Source: Rhododendron vialii
Lineage: Eukaryota > Streptophyta > Magnoliopsida > Ericales > Ericaceae
Assembly (NCBI RefSeq): GCF_030253575.1
Contig: NC_080562.1
Coordinates: 40,835,852-40,899,851 of the forward strand
Reading direction: 5' to 3'
Length of the DNA stretch: 64,000 nucleotides
Part shown: in pieces, positions 22,767-34,620 of the stretch
How the letters are laid out: every line of letters begins with the position of its first letter
How positions within the stretch are numbered: the stretch's first letter is position 1
Program-made: the position numbers and the translations under genes
Notes under the pieces: generated by a model
The model's input: the letters and a program-made list of their open reading frames with translations, nothing else
Database searches by the model: none
Told to the model about the DNA's origin: nothing

Positions 22767-22930
22767 TTACGGAGTGAGAGTACAGGAGATCGGAAATCCT
22801 TTTGTTAGGGACCGGATGCGTAATTTTGTCGAAGTTGAAGGGTAAATGGGAGGAATAGAATGAAGGTTTGTTGAGGGCAGGGGAAGTAGAGGGGGTGGTT
22901 TCTGATTCGGATTGGGGAGGCGGCGGCCAT
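22767..22930 (-). pseudogene. TSB: Remnant of the TSB plastid transit peptide
   Basis: An ATG at 22930 starts MAAASPIRIRNHP, a typical TSB beginning, but that frame ends at 22805. In another frame the same DNA reads PSTNLHSIPPIYPSTSTK, then SLTKGFPISCTLTP, which matches the Ser/Thr/Lys-rich end of a TSB transit peptide (compare FSVSCTIAKDP in Arabidopsis TSB1). That frame stops at 22769-22767 and then continues, without further interruption, into the mature enzyme start at 22724. A change of frame plus one stop therefore separate the transit peptide from the enzyme. A CT tract of about 20 bp precedes the ATG. Confidence 0.65.
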
Positions 22931-23143
22931 GAGAGAGAGAGAGAGAGAGGTTGGGCGATTTTCTGGTGGCCGACGTGGCTTACTCCGACATCTGAGATGG
23001 ATTAGATACGGTGGGGCCAAACGCTGAACGGAAAAAGACAACAACTTTGCTAGTACTCATACCACGCCCATCTATACACACCTAAACACACACATACTCA
23101 CGTGATAATGATAGATTTTGCACGCACTATATTGAAAGGAAAA

Positions 23144-23292
23144 TTCTAACACCATATTTATTTATACATTCATACTCACAATAAGGATGAGACCTACACA
23201 TACACTGAATGTGTAGTGTATGCGGGCTCCACCTTTGTTGTGAGTGTGAGTGTGTGATTGGGTGTGTGAATGGGTATAGTGGTAGAATAATT
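23144..23292. mobile_element. Small hairpin MITE rich in TGTG/CACA
   Basis: Ends attctaacaccatat and atagtggtagaat are inverted, and the interior alternates cacacat-type and tgtgagtgtg-type words. A related element lies at 61456-61583 with ends ctagaaccacactcac and gatgtggttctac. Target duplication not resolved. Confidence 0.55.
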
Positions 23293-23334
23293 GATATTGA
23301 CATGACAATTGGGAAGGAAAGGAAATCAATAATG

Positions 23335-23605
23335 CTACATCCACCGCAATACCGCACATTTCCATCACACAAGTTCACCGCACTCCACGTAGGACCTACT
23401 CAAGACACCACAAAAATGCAAAAAAATATTCATAAATTTTAAAATGTTTTTTTATGGAGGTCCCATAAAAATTTAACTTCAACGGATATCGGTAGGTATG
23501 TTTTCTTAATTCGATATTTTCAAATTTATGAATATTTTCTTGTATTTTTGTGAGGCCCGAGTAGGTCCCATGTGGCGTGCAATGGATTTGTATTGTGGAC
23601 ATGTG
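23335..23605. mobile_element. Hairpin MITE
   Basis: The arm with ccgcactccacgtaggacct (about 23373) is inverted relative to gtaggtcccatgtggcgtgc (about 23561), and ttcataaattttaaaat pairs with a later aaatttatgaatatttt. The outer ends are loosely matched. Non-coding. Confidence 0.6.
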
Positions 23606-24714
23606 CAGTAAACTTAGACTTAGTGAAAGGAAATCAACCCGACTATGGGTAGGGGACTTGGAGGTGAGAATGAGTGCTTACGAAAATCGAACCATGCCCA
23701 TGTACATAAGAGTATAAGGAAGTATTTGCATGAGAATTTATTGGCCCAATTAGATAATGACAAATGACCATTCATGTTGCATAATGGACTGAAATGCATG
23801 GAATCACACAATTAAAAGAACGATGACATTCTAATTATCTTAATATCGTTTTATAGGTAATAACAATCGTTCCCAGATGTCACTCAAATAATAGTTCAAT
23901 AGATGGGCAATTCGAAGCTCAAAGGCACAAATCGTATTCAAACAAGAAGCGGTTACACCAAGTTGACGTAGTCAAAAGAGTTGAGATCTAAGCATGTAAC
24001 TGCCCATTTCCAGCACGATGCAGTTAAGGGAAGTGGGGTAATGAATTACTGAACCACCACATATGATTAAAAGCAAAATCTATGGAGGGAAAGTTTGAAT
24101 TCAAATTTTGAAGTGACTTCGAAGACTGCTAGGTGGAAGCCGTGGAGAAGACTCAAGAGTTTGGCTATAAGTAGAAGAAACGAAAGAAGGAAAAACCCCA
24201 GCCAAATCATCAAACAAATAGCTATGCTATGCTTGGTTTGTCCATTAGGCAGTAATTTTTAAGAACTTAGATTTAGTTCGAAATAGTTAAAAGTAGTTCG
24301 TCGTAGTAGTAGTAGTAATCGCACTGAAATATGTTATGTTCGTTTGTGAAGTTGGAGAATCAATTGGAAAGCAAGTTGTTTTGAATTGATCAAGGTATCT
24401 TGTTTCTTCTTTGGATTGTCGAATTTCTAGTGAATCGTTGTGTCGTTTCAATACTTCTAGAAGGAAAATTCCTCTTTGTTGAGGTAATTAAACCGACGCC
24501 ACAATCGCCTGATTAAGTTTGGTTTTTATAAGTTAAATCTAAAAAGGATAATTACAAGCCTTTTCTAGCACACTCGCATACAATCATATTTCTGACGTAG
24601 TCAAAAATCCCAGCCAAACAGGGAGGCACCAACCTACTGCACTCCATTCCGCTTGTGCCCATGAAGTCTACTTTAGATCACATGAATGTGAGCAACATCA
24701 GTGCACCCTAGGTC

Positions 24715-24949
24715 AGGGAGAAATTTTTGGGGGCCAGGTGGGTATATCCCACGTGGTACCTGCTCGGCACATTCGGACAATTCAATACATTTTTGAACGA
24801 TTCGAATTGAAATCCTCTCTTTCCTCTCACCCCAACTCTTTTCCTCCCCCTTTTTCTTTTTCCAAATCCGAGCTGTCCAAAAATGCAATGGATGGCTCGA
24901 ATGTGCCGAGTGGACACCACGTGGTATCCACCCGCCATTGAAAATTTTT
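24715..24949. mobile_element. MITE with 9-bp target duplication, GAGA-type family
   Basis: The left end agggagaaatttttggggg is inverted at the right end as ccattgaaaatttttccct, with a longer paired stretch around cccacgtggtacc and ccacgtggtatcc and gctcggcacattcg with cgaatgtgccgag. The direct repeat ccctaggtc lies at both borders (24706-24714 and 24950-24958); part of it may be terminal repeat, so the true duplication may be shorter. Related to 36973-37211. Confidence 0.75.
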
Positions 24950-25373
24950 CCCTAGGTCGGTGGTACCTACTAGAATTACGGGAAGGCAATACCCGAGAAT
25001 TGAAAGAAACGGTATTATTGTCTCTCCAAATTAATCAGGAAAGTTGGTACAATAAGCTGTATTTCGAAGGGATATGAATTTTTTTTTTGGCATCAGAAGG
25101 GATATGAATTAGAGCACCTGATGATTTTAAAAAAAATATTAGAGCATGACGAGTCTACTACGGGATCATGTAGGAGGGTTGGCCCGCAAATGCATTTTGT
25201 CTAAATTAGCGGACCAAGCGACGGTAAAAGGGCTTCCACCGGTCATTATCCATCCGATTCCCGTCGACCCAAATGGATCGAAGATTTGGAAATCTATTCG
25301 GGGATCAGATAGGATATGGAGATTAGTCTGTCCTCGCCCCGAATCCGACCCCATCCCGTTCCCGAATTCTCGG

Positions 25374-25444
25374 TACACACACACATATACATATATATAT
25401 ATATATATATATATGTATATGTATATGTGTGTGTGTGTGTGTGT
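25374..25444. repeat. Self-complementary compound microsatellite
   Basis: The order is (AC)n, then (TA)n, then (GT)n, so the whole 70-bp tract is its own reverse complement and could extrude as a hairpin. Confidence 0.9.
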
Positions 25445-25857
25445 TTAGTTTCGATCATTTTGTGAATATTGTTGATCTTTTTTGGTTTTGTTGGAACTAT
25501 GAGATAATGGTGTGACAGTTTGTGATCACATTTTGGTTTAAAAAAAAAGCCATGCATCTTTGTTTTCATATGCTATAGCAAGTTTTCATGGTTTTTTTTT
25601 TTTTTTTTTTTTAAAGCTTTGAATCCCCAAATCCCCGCTTTGAGATCCCCGGTCAATTGGGGTGAGGATAAAGGGTAAAAATAAATTTCCGTCCGAAATT
25701 GAAGAGGGGATGAAGATAGTGATTCAGCCTTGATTCACCCTGTTGCCAACACTAACAAAACCCCAAGGTAACATATCCCCACTCCCCTCCTTTTTATGTC
25801 TTGGATACAGAAAGGAGAACTAACCTAAATAAAACACTCTAAAAAACACGAGTACTG

Positions 25858-25968
25858 CTATATGTACCGACCGAAATATAGGGAAATCGTACCGACGGCC
25901 GTACCGGAGAAGGCCAGACGCGGCCGTCGGTACGATTTCCCTACGTTTTTGATCGGTACGTATAGGAT
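25858..25968. mobile_element. Short member of the 5316-5700 hairpin family
   Basis: The arms tagggaaatcgtaccgacgg and ccgtcggtacgatttcccta are inverted, and pairing continues outward through tatgtaccgacc and gatcggtacgta. Only about 20 bp separates the arms. The core accgacggcc matches the ends of the element at 5316-5700. Confidence 0.75.
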
Positions 25969-27412
25969 TTTCGAAAAAACACCTTATACCAACACCCTAA
26001 CCTAGTAAACCAAAAGCAAATGAGAAACACTGAGGGAAAAAAAAACAAAGAAAAAGGAAAAGGACATAACCGAAAAAGTTTGTCCAATTGAGCTCGAGAG
26101 ATTGGAAAAGAGATTGAGCGGAGAGTAAAATCTTGACTTGAAAATGCAATGGAGTTGAACTATATACTGTTGTGACTTTTATTAAAAAATTGGAGTCGCC
26201 ACCGTCATAGAGTTTGGGTGTGCTAAGTCACTCTTAAAAGACATTTTCGTTGGAAAGATCTTTAAAAAAAAAATTGAGGACTTACCCACTAATCCCTACT
26301 CTAAATTTCCGCCTGATTTTTCTCTTCCCTCTCTCTCTAGATGACCGAATTGGGAATGGTGTTGTGCAATGGTGTGCGCAGCACCGTGTTACAGACCTCC
26401 GAGCCGACAGATCGTGCATCCGATGACTCGGATCTCATCTCGGCAATGGACGATTCTCAACCCTAAACGACCGAGTATGACATGTATGTATACTAGTGTT
26501 TACCCGTACCTATATACGACACTATCCACCCCGATTGGAATTGGAATTATCCTTTGAATCTTGATAGTGGCTAAAATTGTTGAAAATTAAACTGGTACAC
26601 AAAGTGACAACTAGGCAACTAGGATAAAAGAGTTTTTACTAGAACAAAAAGCCTAACAGTTGAGGAAGTGCACAGGAGATTGTGAAATGAAAAAAATTCT
26701 TCTTCGCTGTTCAAAAAAAAAGGAGATTGTGAAATTTTCCTAATAAATAAAAAAAAACCTAATACAAAAAGATGAAGAAGTGAAAGCAAACAAATCCATC
26801 CACTCTGCAATCTAATGAATAATTTTGCTTCTAATGAATATGCATAGCAAAAACGTTAAAAAAAAACCCCTCCACACAAAGTCACAGGAGTTTTTGGCAC
26901 GGAGTCCCGCCTCCTACCTCTTTGCATCACCACAGAAAAGCTCCATCACACCCACTTTTTTTATGTTTTAAATAGGCAATTTCAATAACGGAATTACAAC
27001 TACAACAAAGAAAAGTCTCCATACTATAAAGGGTGAAAACATCTAATGGGTCGATTTGGATTTTGGAATCACCATCAAGACACCCAACAAATGAAAAGAA
27101 AGAGCAATACTTGGAAAAATATAAAAGGGAAAAGGAGTGAGGTAGTAAAGTAAATGGTTCAACTGGGTATGCACGATAGAATCAAAAACTAGTTCGAAGG
27201 TCTGGTTTCCCCAAATTACCTTCAAAGCGCCACTTTTAGCCCAGACTTGAGGACCGACGCTAGTGGATTTCGCCAGTGACACCAATGAGAGAGAGAGAGA
27301 GAGAGAGAGAGAGTGCGCTTCTGCAATAGGGTTTCAAATTTGAAAGTTGGTGTAATTTTGATCAGTGGCAATTTTGTAATTAAATGAAAGAGCTAGGCTG
27401 GACAATATATTT

Positions 27413-27738
27413 AGGGCGCTGCTATTCGCAGCCCTCTATTTACTCCCATAGCCCGTTAAAAATTTCCAATTATACTCGACAGTTAGTTACCGAAATTGAG
27501 ATATATTTTCAGCGTCCAATTACCGAAATATAATATTTTTTTCAACAGATGTTTACCGAAAATGCATGTTCGGCAGTTGTTTACCAAAAGTTGAACATAT
27601 TTTCGACATGTAGTTACCGAAATATAATCTTGTTTTCAACAGCAATTTACCGAAATGTTATTTATGATTTTCAACAATCATTTACCGAAATTTAGTGGGC
27701 TACGGGAGTAAATAGAGGGCTGCGAATAGCGGCGCCCT
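27413..27738. mobile_element. TIR element with an internal 33-bp minisatellite
   Basis: Terminal inverted repeats of about 48 bp begin AGGGCGCTGCTATTCGCAGC and continue through cctctatttactccc; the right end is the near-perfect inverse. The 6-bp direct repeat atattt flanks it (27407-27412 and 27739-27744). Between the ends the word ACCGAAA (once accaaaa) recurs seven times, at 27489, 27522, 27555, 27583, 27616, 27649 and 27684, that is every 33 bp with one 28-bp and one 35-bp step. Each unit has the form ttttcaacag, a few bases, then tttaccgaaat. The superfamily is not clear. Confidence 0.85.
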
Positions 27739-27744
27739 ATATTT

Positions 27745-29883
27745 AACCTCATTCCTTGGATCAATTAATCTCAACAATTTTAACAATTTGCCCCCGCACC
27801 CTTCTATTTTATAATAGAGATAACTCATAGCTCATTTGAACTTCAGAAATTCACTAATAGTAATCTCTAAACATTGCACACCCATAAGGCTTGAGACGCA
27901 TTCTACGAGTGTTTGGAGAGGGTATCGAAAGAAGAAATAAACCCACCAAAATCGCTATCCGGTCAATTGCAATTGAGAAACAATGTCCAGTTCAAAAAAA
28001 AAAAAATTTTTTTTTTGAGAAGCAATGTCGACCGGATGAACCCTTTAATTTGAATTTATATTTGTGGGTTTTTGTTTCGTTTTGTTAAACTTCTGTGTTT
28101 GGGTTTTTTTTTTTGAAACTCAAACCAAAACGAATATGATTTTATCTATTAGAACTCCATCTGAACATCTAAAAAACTTTCGATTTATATCCTATGATTT
28201 TCTAGTAATTCATATTTAACATACAAGAATTTTTATGTTTGGATTCGCACATTTCTTTTGTGTGAATTCGTCAAACATAAGTTGCTATATATCTATTCGC
28301 AAAATAATAAGATTTTTTTTAAAATTTATCTTCTAGGAATGACCCATATCATATTTTCATATATGATTCATTCGTTGACTAAAAAAGTAGATTGCTTGCC
28401 TCATAAAAAAAATTTAAAATTTCGTCACAAGTTCAGTTTCTTTTCTTAGATTCACAAAAAGTGCACGTAGCTTATTAAGATCATGTGTCCTATGTAACAT
28501 CGATTTATATGAAATCACATTCAAATATTTGAAAAATGGTAATTTTTTTATTTTTTATTTTATCTTCAATCAATGACCTACTCCTATATGATATTTCCAT
28601 GATTCATTTTGATTTTTTTACTAATATTATTTTAATAGAATGAACTGAAAATGTAGATTACCTGCCTCACGGAAAATTATTTGAAATGTCGTCACAAGTT
28701 CAGTTTCTTGTCATAAGTTCACAAAATAATGCACATCGCTTAATTTAGATCATGTGTCCCACACAACATAGATTTATGTAACATCACGTTCAACTATTAG
28801 AAAAATAATAAGTTTTAATCCTTTTCGATTTTTTATCTCAGCCCAACATAATTACCTGATAACAATTTCTAGCACCATTCACGAATATTTCATAATAAAT
28901 ATAAAAGTCATTTCTCTTGCATTATGCAAAAAATGTACGTAGGTATATTTTTTCTACCAGTAGTGCAGGTTATCTTTTCATATTTGTAAATAAACAGAAT
29001 ATTTTCTTTAAAACAATTTATATTTTCAATTACGTGTGGATGCTCAATGAGTGACTGTGAATTGTGATGAGCGAGTTATATATTTATCACAAGTTTTTTT
29101 TTTAAAATCTTTCTCAGTATTGATATTTATGGCATAACTGCCGTAAAAAAATAAGAAGATATTTATGGCATAATGATGTTCTTTAAACCTAAGCAACTGT
29201 AATAGTTATGTTTTTATTATCTCCAAGAATATACCCATGCTGATCGAATTTCTATGATTTATTCCCTGGTTTTTATTATTATTTTAATAGAAGGATGGAT
29301 TAAAAAAATAAATTATGTGCCTAACGACTCTAATGGAATTATTAACTAGTAAGTACTAAATAGATATGCTGATATCTATACCTATCTTTTTCATAACGAC
29401 CAAAGGTGTTTTTTTTTTTTTTTTTTGTCATTCGTTAAGTTTAATCTACTCTATCCAAAGGGTTTAAATTTCTTTATTAAATTCTTTTCTAGATCCAATT
29501 ATACAGTAAATTTTTCTTTAATCAACAATATTCAATCATTCTCATTCAAATTGGACCGAAAGCGAGATTGACAACATAGCCAATCAAAGATAAAAACAAT
29601 AAGCCTCTAAAGGGTGGCAAAGTTTCAAATCAGATAAACAAGATCCGATGAAGTCCAGAACATGCATCATCTAAGAACTATTCTTCAAGTACATGGCCGG
29701 ATCCAATTTCCTAGAAAAATAAATAGGGAACTAAGACGACTGTCTGGCGTATACGACATGGCTCCCACGCGTGCCTCTCCATATCGTAGGTAATGCCACC
29801 AGATACGTACGGAGTACTATGTACTGGAGTATTAGTTTTTTTTTCTTTGATTGGCAAAGAAAAATTCCACTAATCACTGTCAG
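27745..29883. other. AT-rich spacer, no gene recognised
   Basis: Very AT-rich, with two diverged copies of one phrase (cgtcacaagttcagtttctt at about 28424 and 28691) embedded in about 250 bp of related sequence, indicating an old local duplication (about 28380-28520 and 28640-28810). No coding pattern. Confidence 0.5.
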
Positions 29884-30251
29884 ATTTTTTTTTTTTTTTT
29901 TTGAGAATTTCAACATAAAATCAATTAATTATAGGTGCCTTTAAATTTTATCAACGAAAGCTTGGGTGACTTAGATGAGGGATGTAAGACAAGTTTAACA
30001 CTCCTCCTCCCGTGCAGCTCGGATGCACGTGGAAGTGACAGACCAGGAGCTGAGCGATTGACTCGAGCGACGGGAATGGAGATGACGGAGACTTTCCCAC
30101 GAGAGATGAGACCAAGATCTAACTCTGATACCATTTTAGATTTCTTGAAGGTTTTCAATTTAAAACCAATTGGTAATAGATGGAGTGACCTTTAGATTTT
30201 ACTAACCAAGTTTGAGTGGTTTAAATGAGCGATGTGGGACAAGTCTAACCA
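29884..30251 (-). mobile_element. Second, older TRIM element
   Basis: Direct repeats of about 117 bp lie at 29884-30000 and 30134-30251. They share the gatgtgggacaagtctaacc type of end but differ visibly more than the TRIM at 1859. On the minus strand tggtatcagagtt (30133-30121) is a tRNA-Met primer-binding site directly next to the right repeat, and a purine tract cgggaggaggagtg lies by the left repeat. The internal part is about 133 bp. No target duplication was resolved. Confidence 0.78.
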
Positions 30252-32241
30252 TCGCAAAGTTCAAAAGAAGAATCATTACAAAACGAAAAAAAAAAAAAAT
30301 TGCATGAGAGAGCTTTTCGAAGAGTAGCATGAGACTCTCTTTAGTTCTTCTCCAACATCCTGTACCGACGCCGCTGCCTCCGCGTCACCAAAACTCTCCT
30401 CAAGAACAACCTCCCGTGGCGGCCGACCGGCACCACCAAAGGCCCAAACTGACAAAAAGAAAAGAAACTGTCCACAATGCTAATCTTCGCGGAACCGAAA
30501 AATCACCACATCTTAATCAGACGCATCACAGGCATAACTCTTGGACACTTCCATCGCCGCAGGCCCGCAGCTGCCTGCTGGATGAACCAAATAACGAACG
30601 ACCATTACAAAACTGCTCCACCGGCGCCGTCGCCACCACGAAACTCCTAAATTATCTCAAAGCAATTGTCCACAAATGCCAGCGGCGCAGCTATCAGAAC
30701 TCCTACACCTAGAATCCCAACTAGATTTAACTTTTGTTGCGCTTAGACCACACGAAGTTCACATAAAAAAATATCCTAAACACTAGAGAGAAAAACCCCC
30801 AAAAATAATGGAAAAAGGGCCCGCTAGAATAGAGAAAGAGATGAATTGATGCACACAAAAAAAAAAAAAAAAAATTAAGAGAGAGCTAGGTACGTAGAAG
30901 GGCCAGCCGACCGCCAATAAGACGGCCGGCTGCCAATAATTATCAATAGCCTGCTGACAAGAGAACGATTAGGAGATGAGAGAGAAAGAGAGAGTGACAT
31001 GTCACAAATGCGAACTAGCGAAACATGGTGCACGTATTATCCTAATCATGTGGGAGGGACGTTGATCCCAGTAAGTAGAAATGTACTTAAATTATGTACA
31101 TTCTTTATTGATATTTTAGATATGTTGAATCCACAAGTATTACTAATAAATTTATCTGAAAAGTTCGACTAAGACTAATATTTGTGCACGAATACCTATC
31201 TTAGTGCTAAGAATTCAATTTGTTTAAGCATAATACGTTTCATGGGCGTACGTGGTAATATTTTTGAGAATATCTCAATTTTTCGGAGAATATTCCTGAG
31301 AATAATCTCCATTTTTGCAATTAATCAAGAAAAAGAAAATAGTTAGTTGGAGTACTAATCAGTTCAAAAAAAAAAAAACCCTTCCATGTCTATATATATA
31401 CAGACAGAAGTTTAGCCATTAAAACATAGAATAATGGTTTACGTAGAACAAAAAATTATTTGACATCACTGAAACTATTAATATATTGTGACTATTAATG
31501 CAACCATAACTAGATGTTCACAACCAAAGTTTGTTTGTCCTTTACTTTCTCTAGATGAAGTGAATATATATGTTTCTGACTCAGGTAATTCAACTTCTCA
31601 AACAGAATTCCCAATTAACATGTTGAAGAAGTGCTGCATGCATCTCCAACTTCCCTAGTAGCACAATCGGAGTCAGGATTTTGATTCGTGGGGTACGTGA
31701 TCCCGAAGACACTACATTTTCATCCGCAAAATTTACCTGTACATTAGCATATTCCTCGTGTTTTAGTATTATCATGCACTAGATACTGAGATATATAGTA
31801 TTGGTCCAATGCAGCAATAAATATGAGAAATTATTATTTTCCCAGCAGGGTAACTCAAACATGAGTGTACTTATTCTATATATCTATAAAAATAACTGAA
31901 AGATCTCATCTCATACGATCGACTATGTATTATTGTTTGAATTTTTACTAAATTACATAATAATTGCCGAGATTATTAATTAGCTACTATTATTATTATA
32001 CTAAAGTTTATAAAGAAGCATTCAAAATACTGCTTAATGATACAATTACAAGAGAGTGCATTTTCAGGTTCGGAGCCCCCTGTGTGCCCAGTACTATAGT
32101 GCCACCCCTATAATGCACGTTATCTTATTAATTATAATTAACAAAATTTGACAACTTCCAAATTCCAATAAAACAAAAATAGATAAAGATCACCGGCCTT
32201 TATTTTGGACATTTCTTACGACCCTAGTAAAATTTTTCATC
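30252..32241. other. Gene-poor spacer
   Basis: From 30340 to 30720 the DNA is GC-richer and open for 127 codons on the plus strand, but the translation is low-complexity (His, Pro, Asn, Gln) and no family is recognised, so no gene is called. The rest is AT-rich. Confidence 0.45.
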
Positions 32242-32248
32242 TATAAAA
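32242..32248 (+). promoter_or_regulatory. TATA box of the DUF26 gene
   Basis: The tataaaa word lies 78 bp before the ATG at 32320, and a CT-rich leader follows, the usual plant spacing for a start of transcription near 32272. Confidence 0.6.
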
Positions 32249-32319
32249 AAGGTAGCAATGCGCCAAGGAATTTTTACTCATCTCTCTCTCTCTCATCACC
32301 AAATAAACTCACCCAAACC

Positions 32320-33048
32320 ATGTCTTCCTCTGCACTTCTCTCTCCTCTCTTCCTCCTCTCCATCTCTCTCTTCCTCCCGCTCGCCCTTGCAATCTCCCCA
32401 ATCGACTATTCTTGCCCCTCCGGAACTTTCGCTCCCAATAGCACTTATAGCAAAAACTTGAACAACCTCTTGAGTTATCTCGACTCTGAAACTCCGCTGA
32501 CCGGGTTTAGTAATGGCTCGCTAGGCTTGAGCCCGAATCGGACCTACGGTCTCGCTCTCTGCCGAGGTGACATCAATAGCTCATTCTGCAAAGCCTGTGT
32601 TGACCAGGCAAGCAGCGATATTCAAAAGATTTGCCCATTGAAGAAAGAAGCAGTCGTATGGTACGAATTTTGTGAATTGAGATACTCTAACCTCAGTTTC
32701 TTCGGCCAAATTGATAACGGGGATAAGTTTTACCAGGTGAACCATAATGAATCGAGCAACCCGGTTTCTTTCAATCAACAGGTCATAACGTTATTAAAAT
32801 GGTTAAGGGAAGAAGCCATTATAAGCCCGAAATTGTATGCCAACGGGGCATTAATTAGTATTGAGAACTCGCCGACGGTTTATGGGGTGGTTCAGTGCAC
32901 CAGGGATCTTTCCAGTGCTAATTGCAACGAGTGTTTAACCGGGGCTATTAATTTGGTTCCAAAATTAGCATTGGGAAGAGTAGGAGCGAAAATTTGGAGC
33001 GGGAGTTGTAATGTGCGGTACGAGATATACCAATTTTACACTGCGTAG
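32320..33048 (+). CDS. Cysteine-rich repeat secretory protein (two DUF26 domains)
   Basis: A single open frame of 242 residues. Residues 1-24 (MSSSALLSPLFLLSISLFLP, then LALA) form a signal peptide. Two DUF26/Gnk2-type domains follow, each with the C-X8-C-X2-C signature: CRGDINSSFCKAC and CTRDLSSANCNEC. There is no transmembrane segment or kinase domain, so it is a CRRSP (CRRSP38-like) rather than a receptor kinase. Such proteins are apoplastic; the ginkgo member binds mannose and inhibits fungi, and others sit at plasmodesmata. Several Asn-X-Ser/Thr sites (NSTYS, NGSLG, NRTYG, NHNESS) could be glycosylated. No intron is needed. The exact function is unknown. Confidence 0.93.
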   Translation: MSSSALLSPLFLLSISLFLPLALAISPIDYSCPSGTFAPNSTYSKNLNNLLSYLDSETPLTGFSNGSLGLSPNRTYGLALCRGDINSSFCKACVDQASSDIQKICPLKKEAVVWYEFCELRYSNLSFFGQIDNGDKFYQVNHNESSNPVSFNQQVITLLKWLREEAIISPKLYANGALISIENSPTVYGVVQCTRDLSSANCNECLTGAINLVPKLALGRVGAKIWSGSCNVRYEIYQFYTA

Positions 33049-34620
33049 AGAAAGTGTGTCATGGTTCTTGGATGGTAACGATGAATAAGTGTCATAGGAA
33101 CACGCTGTTTGAGGTTGAATAAGGAGCTCATATCACGCTATTACTCCACTTGTATTAATACTGCATTTTTTTTTTTGTTTTTTGTTTTTTCTGTACTGAA
33201 CTGATACGTGAATCTCTACTTATCTGTTTGATATAAAGATTAATTCCGCTTTTTTTTCTTATATATGGTGTGGTAGGTAGTACGGAATTGAAGTACTCTG
33301 GGTCTATTAAAGTGAAATAGTAAAGTGTTATGTGGAGTTAAACTATACCTACTCCACTTCATAAATCCAAAAAAGAAAATGATTTTCATGCTCCCCTTTT
33401 AACAGTTAACTCTTTTTTTAACAGTTAACTTCTTTTTTTTTTTTTTATCTACATGAATTTACAATATTATTCTTGAATGTATGAAAAAGTGTATTGAATA
33501 AAGGGTAAGATAGTAAATTCAAGTGGATAAAAAAGAAGAAGAAGAAGAGATTGTGAATTGTAAAAAAGAAAATGTGAAAATCAATTTTCATTCAAAAAAC
33601 TGCAATTTATGGAAACATTTCTCTCTTCATCATGTTATAGTACGTGGTAAAATGGAATGAATAAGACAGGCAGAAGTTATTTTTTCTTGTATATCCTTCT
33701 CTGTGTTCTTTCTACATGCTAGATCCTTCCTCCTTATGTAACCATCGGATCGATTCTGGATTTCTATGCATAGTATTTATTACTTTTGTTTATCAAACAT
33801 GTAAGCGGATGGGGCAAATTGCAATTTGGAAGCTTAATAAACACTTGGAAAAAAACCAACTAGACTAGCTCAGTTGACCATGACTTTTGCATCTTAATGA
33901 TCTCATTAGGAGATCAGGAGTTCGAGTCTTCTCACTTGCGTGTGGGTATTCTTTCCTTTGTATTGTTGGGGGTTATTTCTCCCCTTAAGGGTATGCAACA
34001 ATTAATACACACCCCTCTTGATCCGGTACGTTGTGTATGTTGTAGACACTAAAATTTTAGTGCGGCCAATTGATATATAGTATTACATATGCATCCTCTT
34101 GAATCGCTCTGAATATTCATACCGTGTAGTAAAATAATCCGCAACATTTTGTTTCGAATTCACAGCAATTGTATAAAGATTCATGACTTTTGTTTAAAAA
34201 TTCATAACAGTAAGACAAAGTCTCATAAAATCAAAATGTTGAAAATTCAAAATTAATGTTGCCGATCAAAGAAAATTCAGAATTAATATGATGAATTTAT
34301 GTCTGAATGTTATGCATTGTTAAATTAAAGTTCCGGATTCACAAGTGATGTTAAGAATTTTTACGCAAAATACAATGAATTTAAAGTGATTCCAGAGGTG
34401 AATACTATACGCAACACACTCAAAGAGCATAGATGTGTATTGTTGCATTTTCCACAAGTAACCGTCAAAAGAACAAGGAGTGACACAAGTAATTCAAGTG
34501 AAAATCATTCGCAATACTTAAGTTAAAGGCCAGGGCACATGCAATGAACTGGGCTAGAGTCGAGTCTCGCTTATGGTCCATATCCCTCTTGCTTTGGGTT
34601 TTTCTGAATTGATCCATCGA
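33049..34620. other. Spacer downstream of the DUF26 gene
   Basis: AT-rich, with a SINE at 33858-34030 and no recognised gene. It includes the 3' untranslated region of the DUF26 gene, whose end was not fixed. Confidence 0.5.
33858..34030 (+). mobile_element. tRNA-derived SINE
   Basis: The head has an A-box-like tagctcagttgacca and a B-box ggagttcgagtcttctc, spaced as in a tRNA promoter. The body reads gtgtgggtattctttccttt, then gggttatttctccccttaag. The head style recurs in fragments at about 39006-39075, 49940-50062 (minus), 50490 and 50830. Confidence 0.65.

Larger units (their letters stand above)
22931..24705. other. TSB upstream spacer with two hairpin MITEs
   Basis: Begins with the (CT)n tract upstream of TSB. 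Two hairpin elements are listed separately. From about 23610 to 24700 no gene is seen; the DNA includes a short (agt)n run near 24302-24315. Confidence 0.45.
24959..27412. other. Gene-poor spacer
   Basis: No gene recognised. It includes a GC-rich patch (25150-25370), a compound microsatellite, a 110-bp hairpin (25858-25968), a one-armed copy of the 51338-51523 repeat (about 26352-26463) and a GA run at 27289-27314. Confidence 0.5.

Noticed and set aside
27489-27690. CRISPR-like regular spacing of ACCGAAA
   Set aside because: The intervening bases are themselves related and the array sits inside a terminal-inverted-repeat element.
30329-30712. 127-codon protein gene
   Set aside because: Low-complexity His/Pro/Asn/Gln translation, no family, no promoter or splice context.
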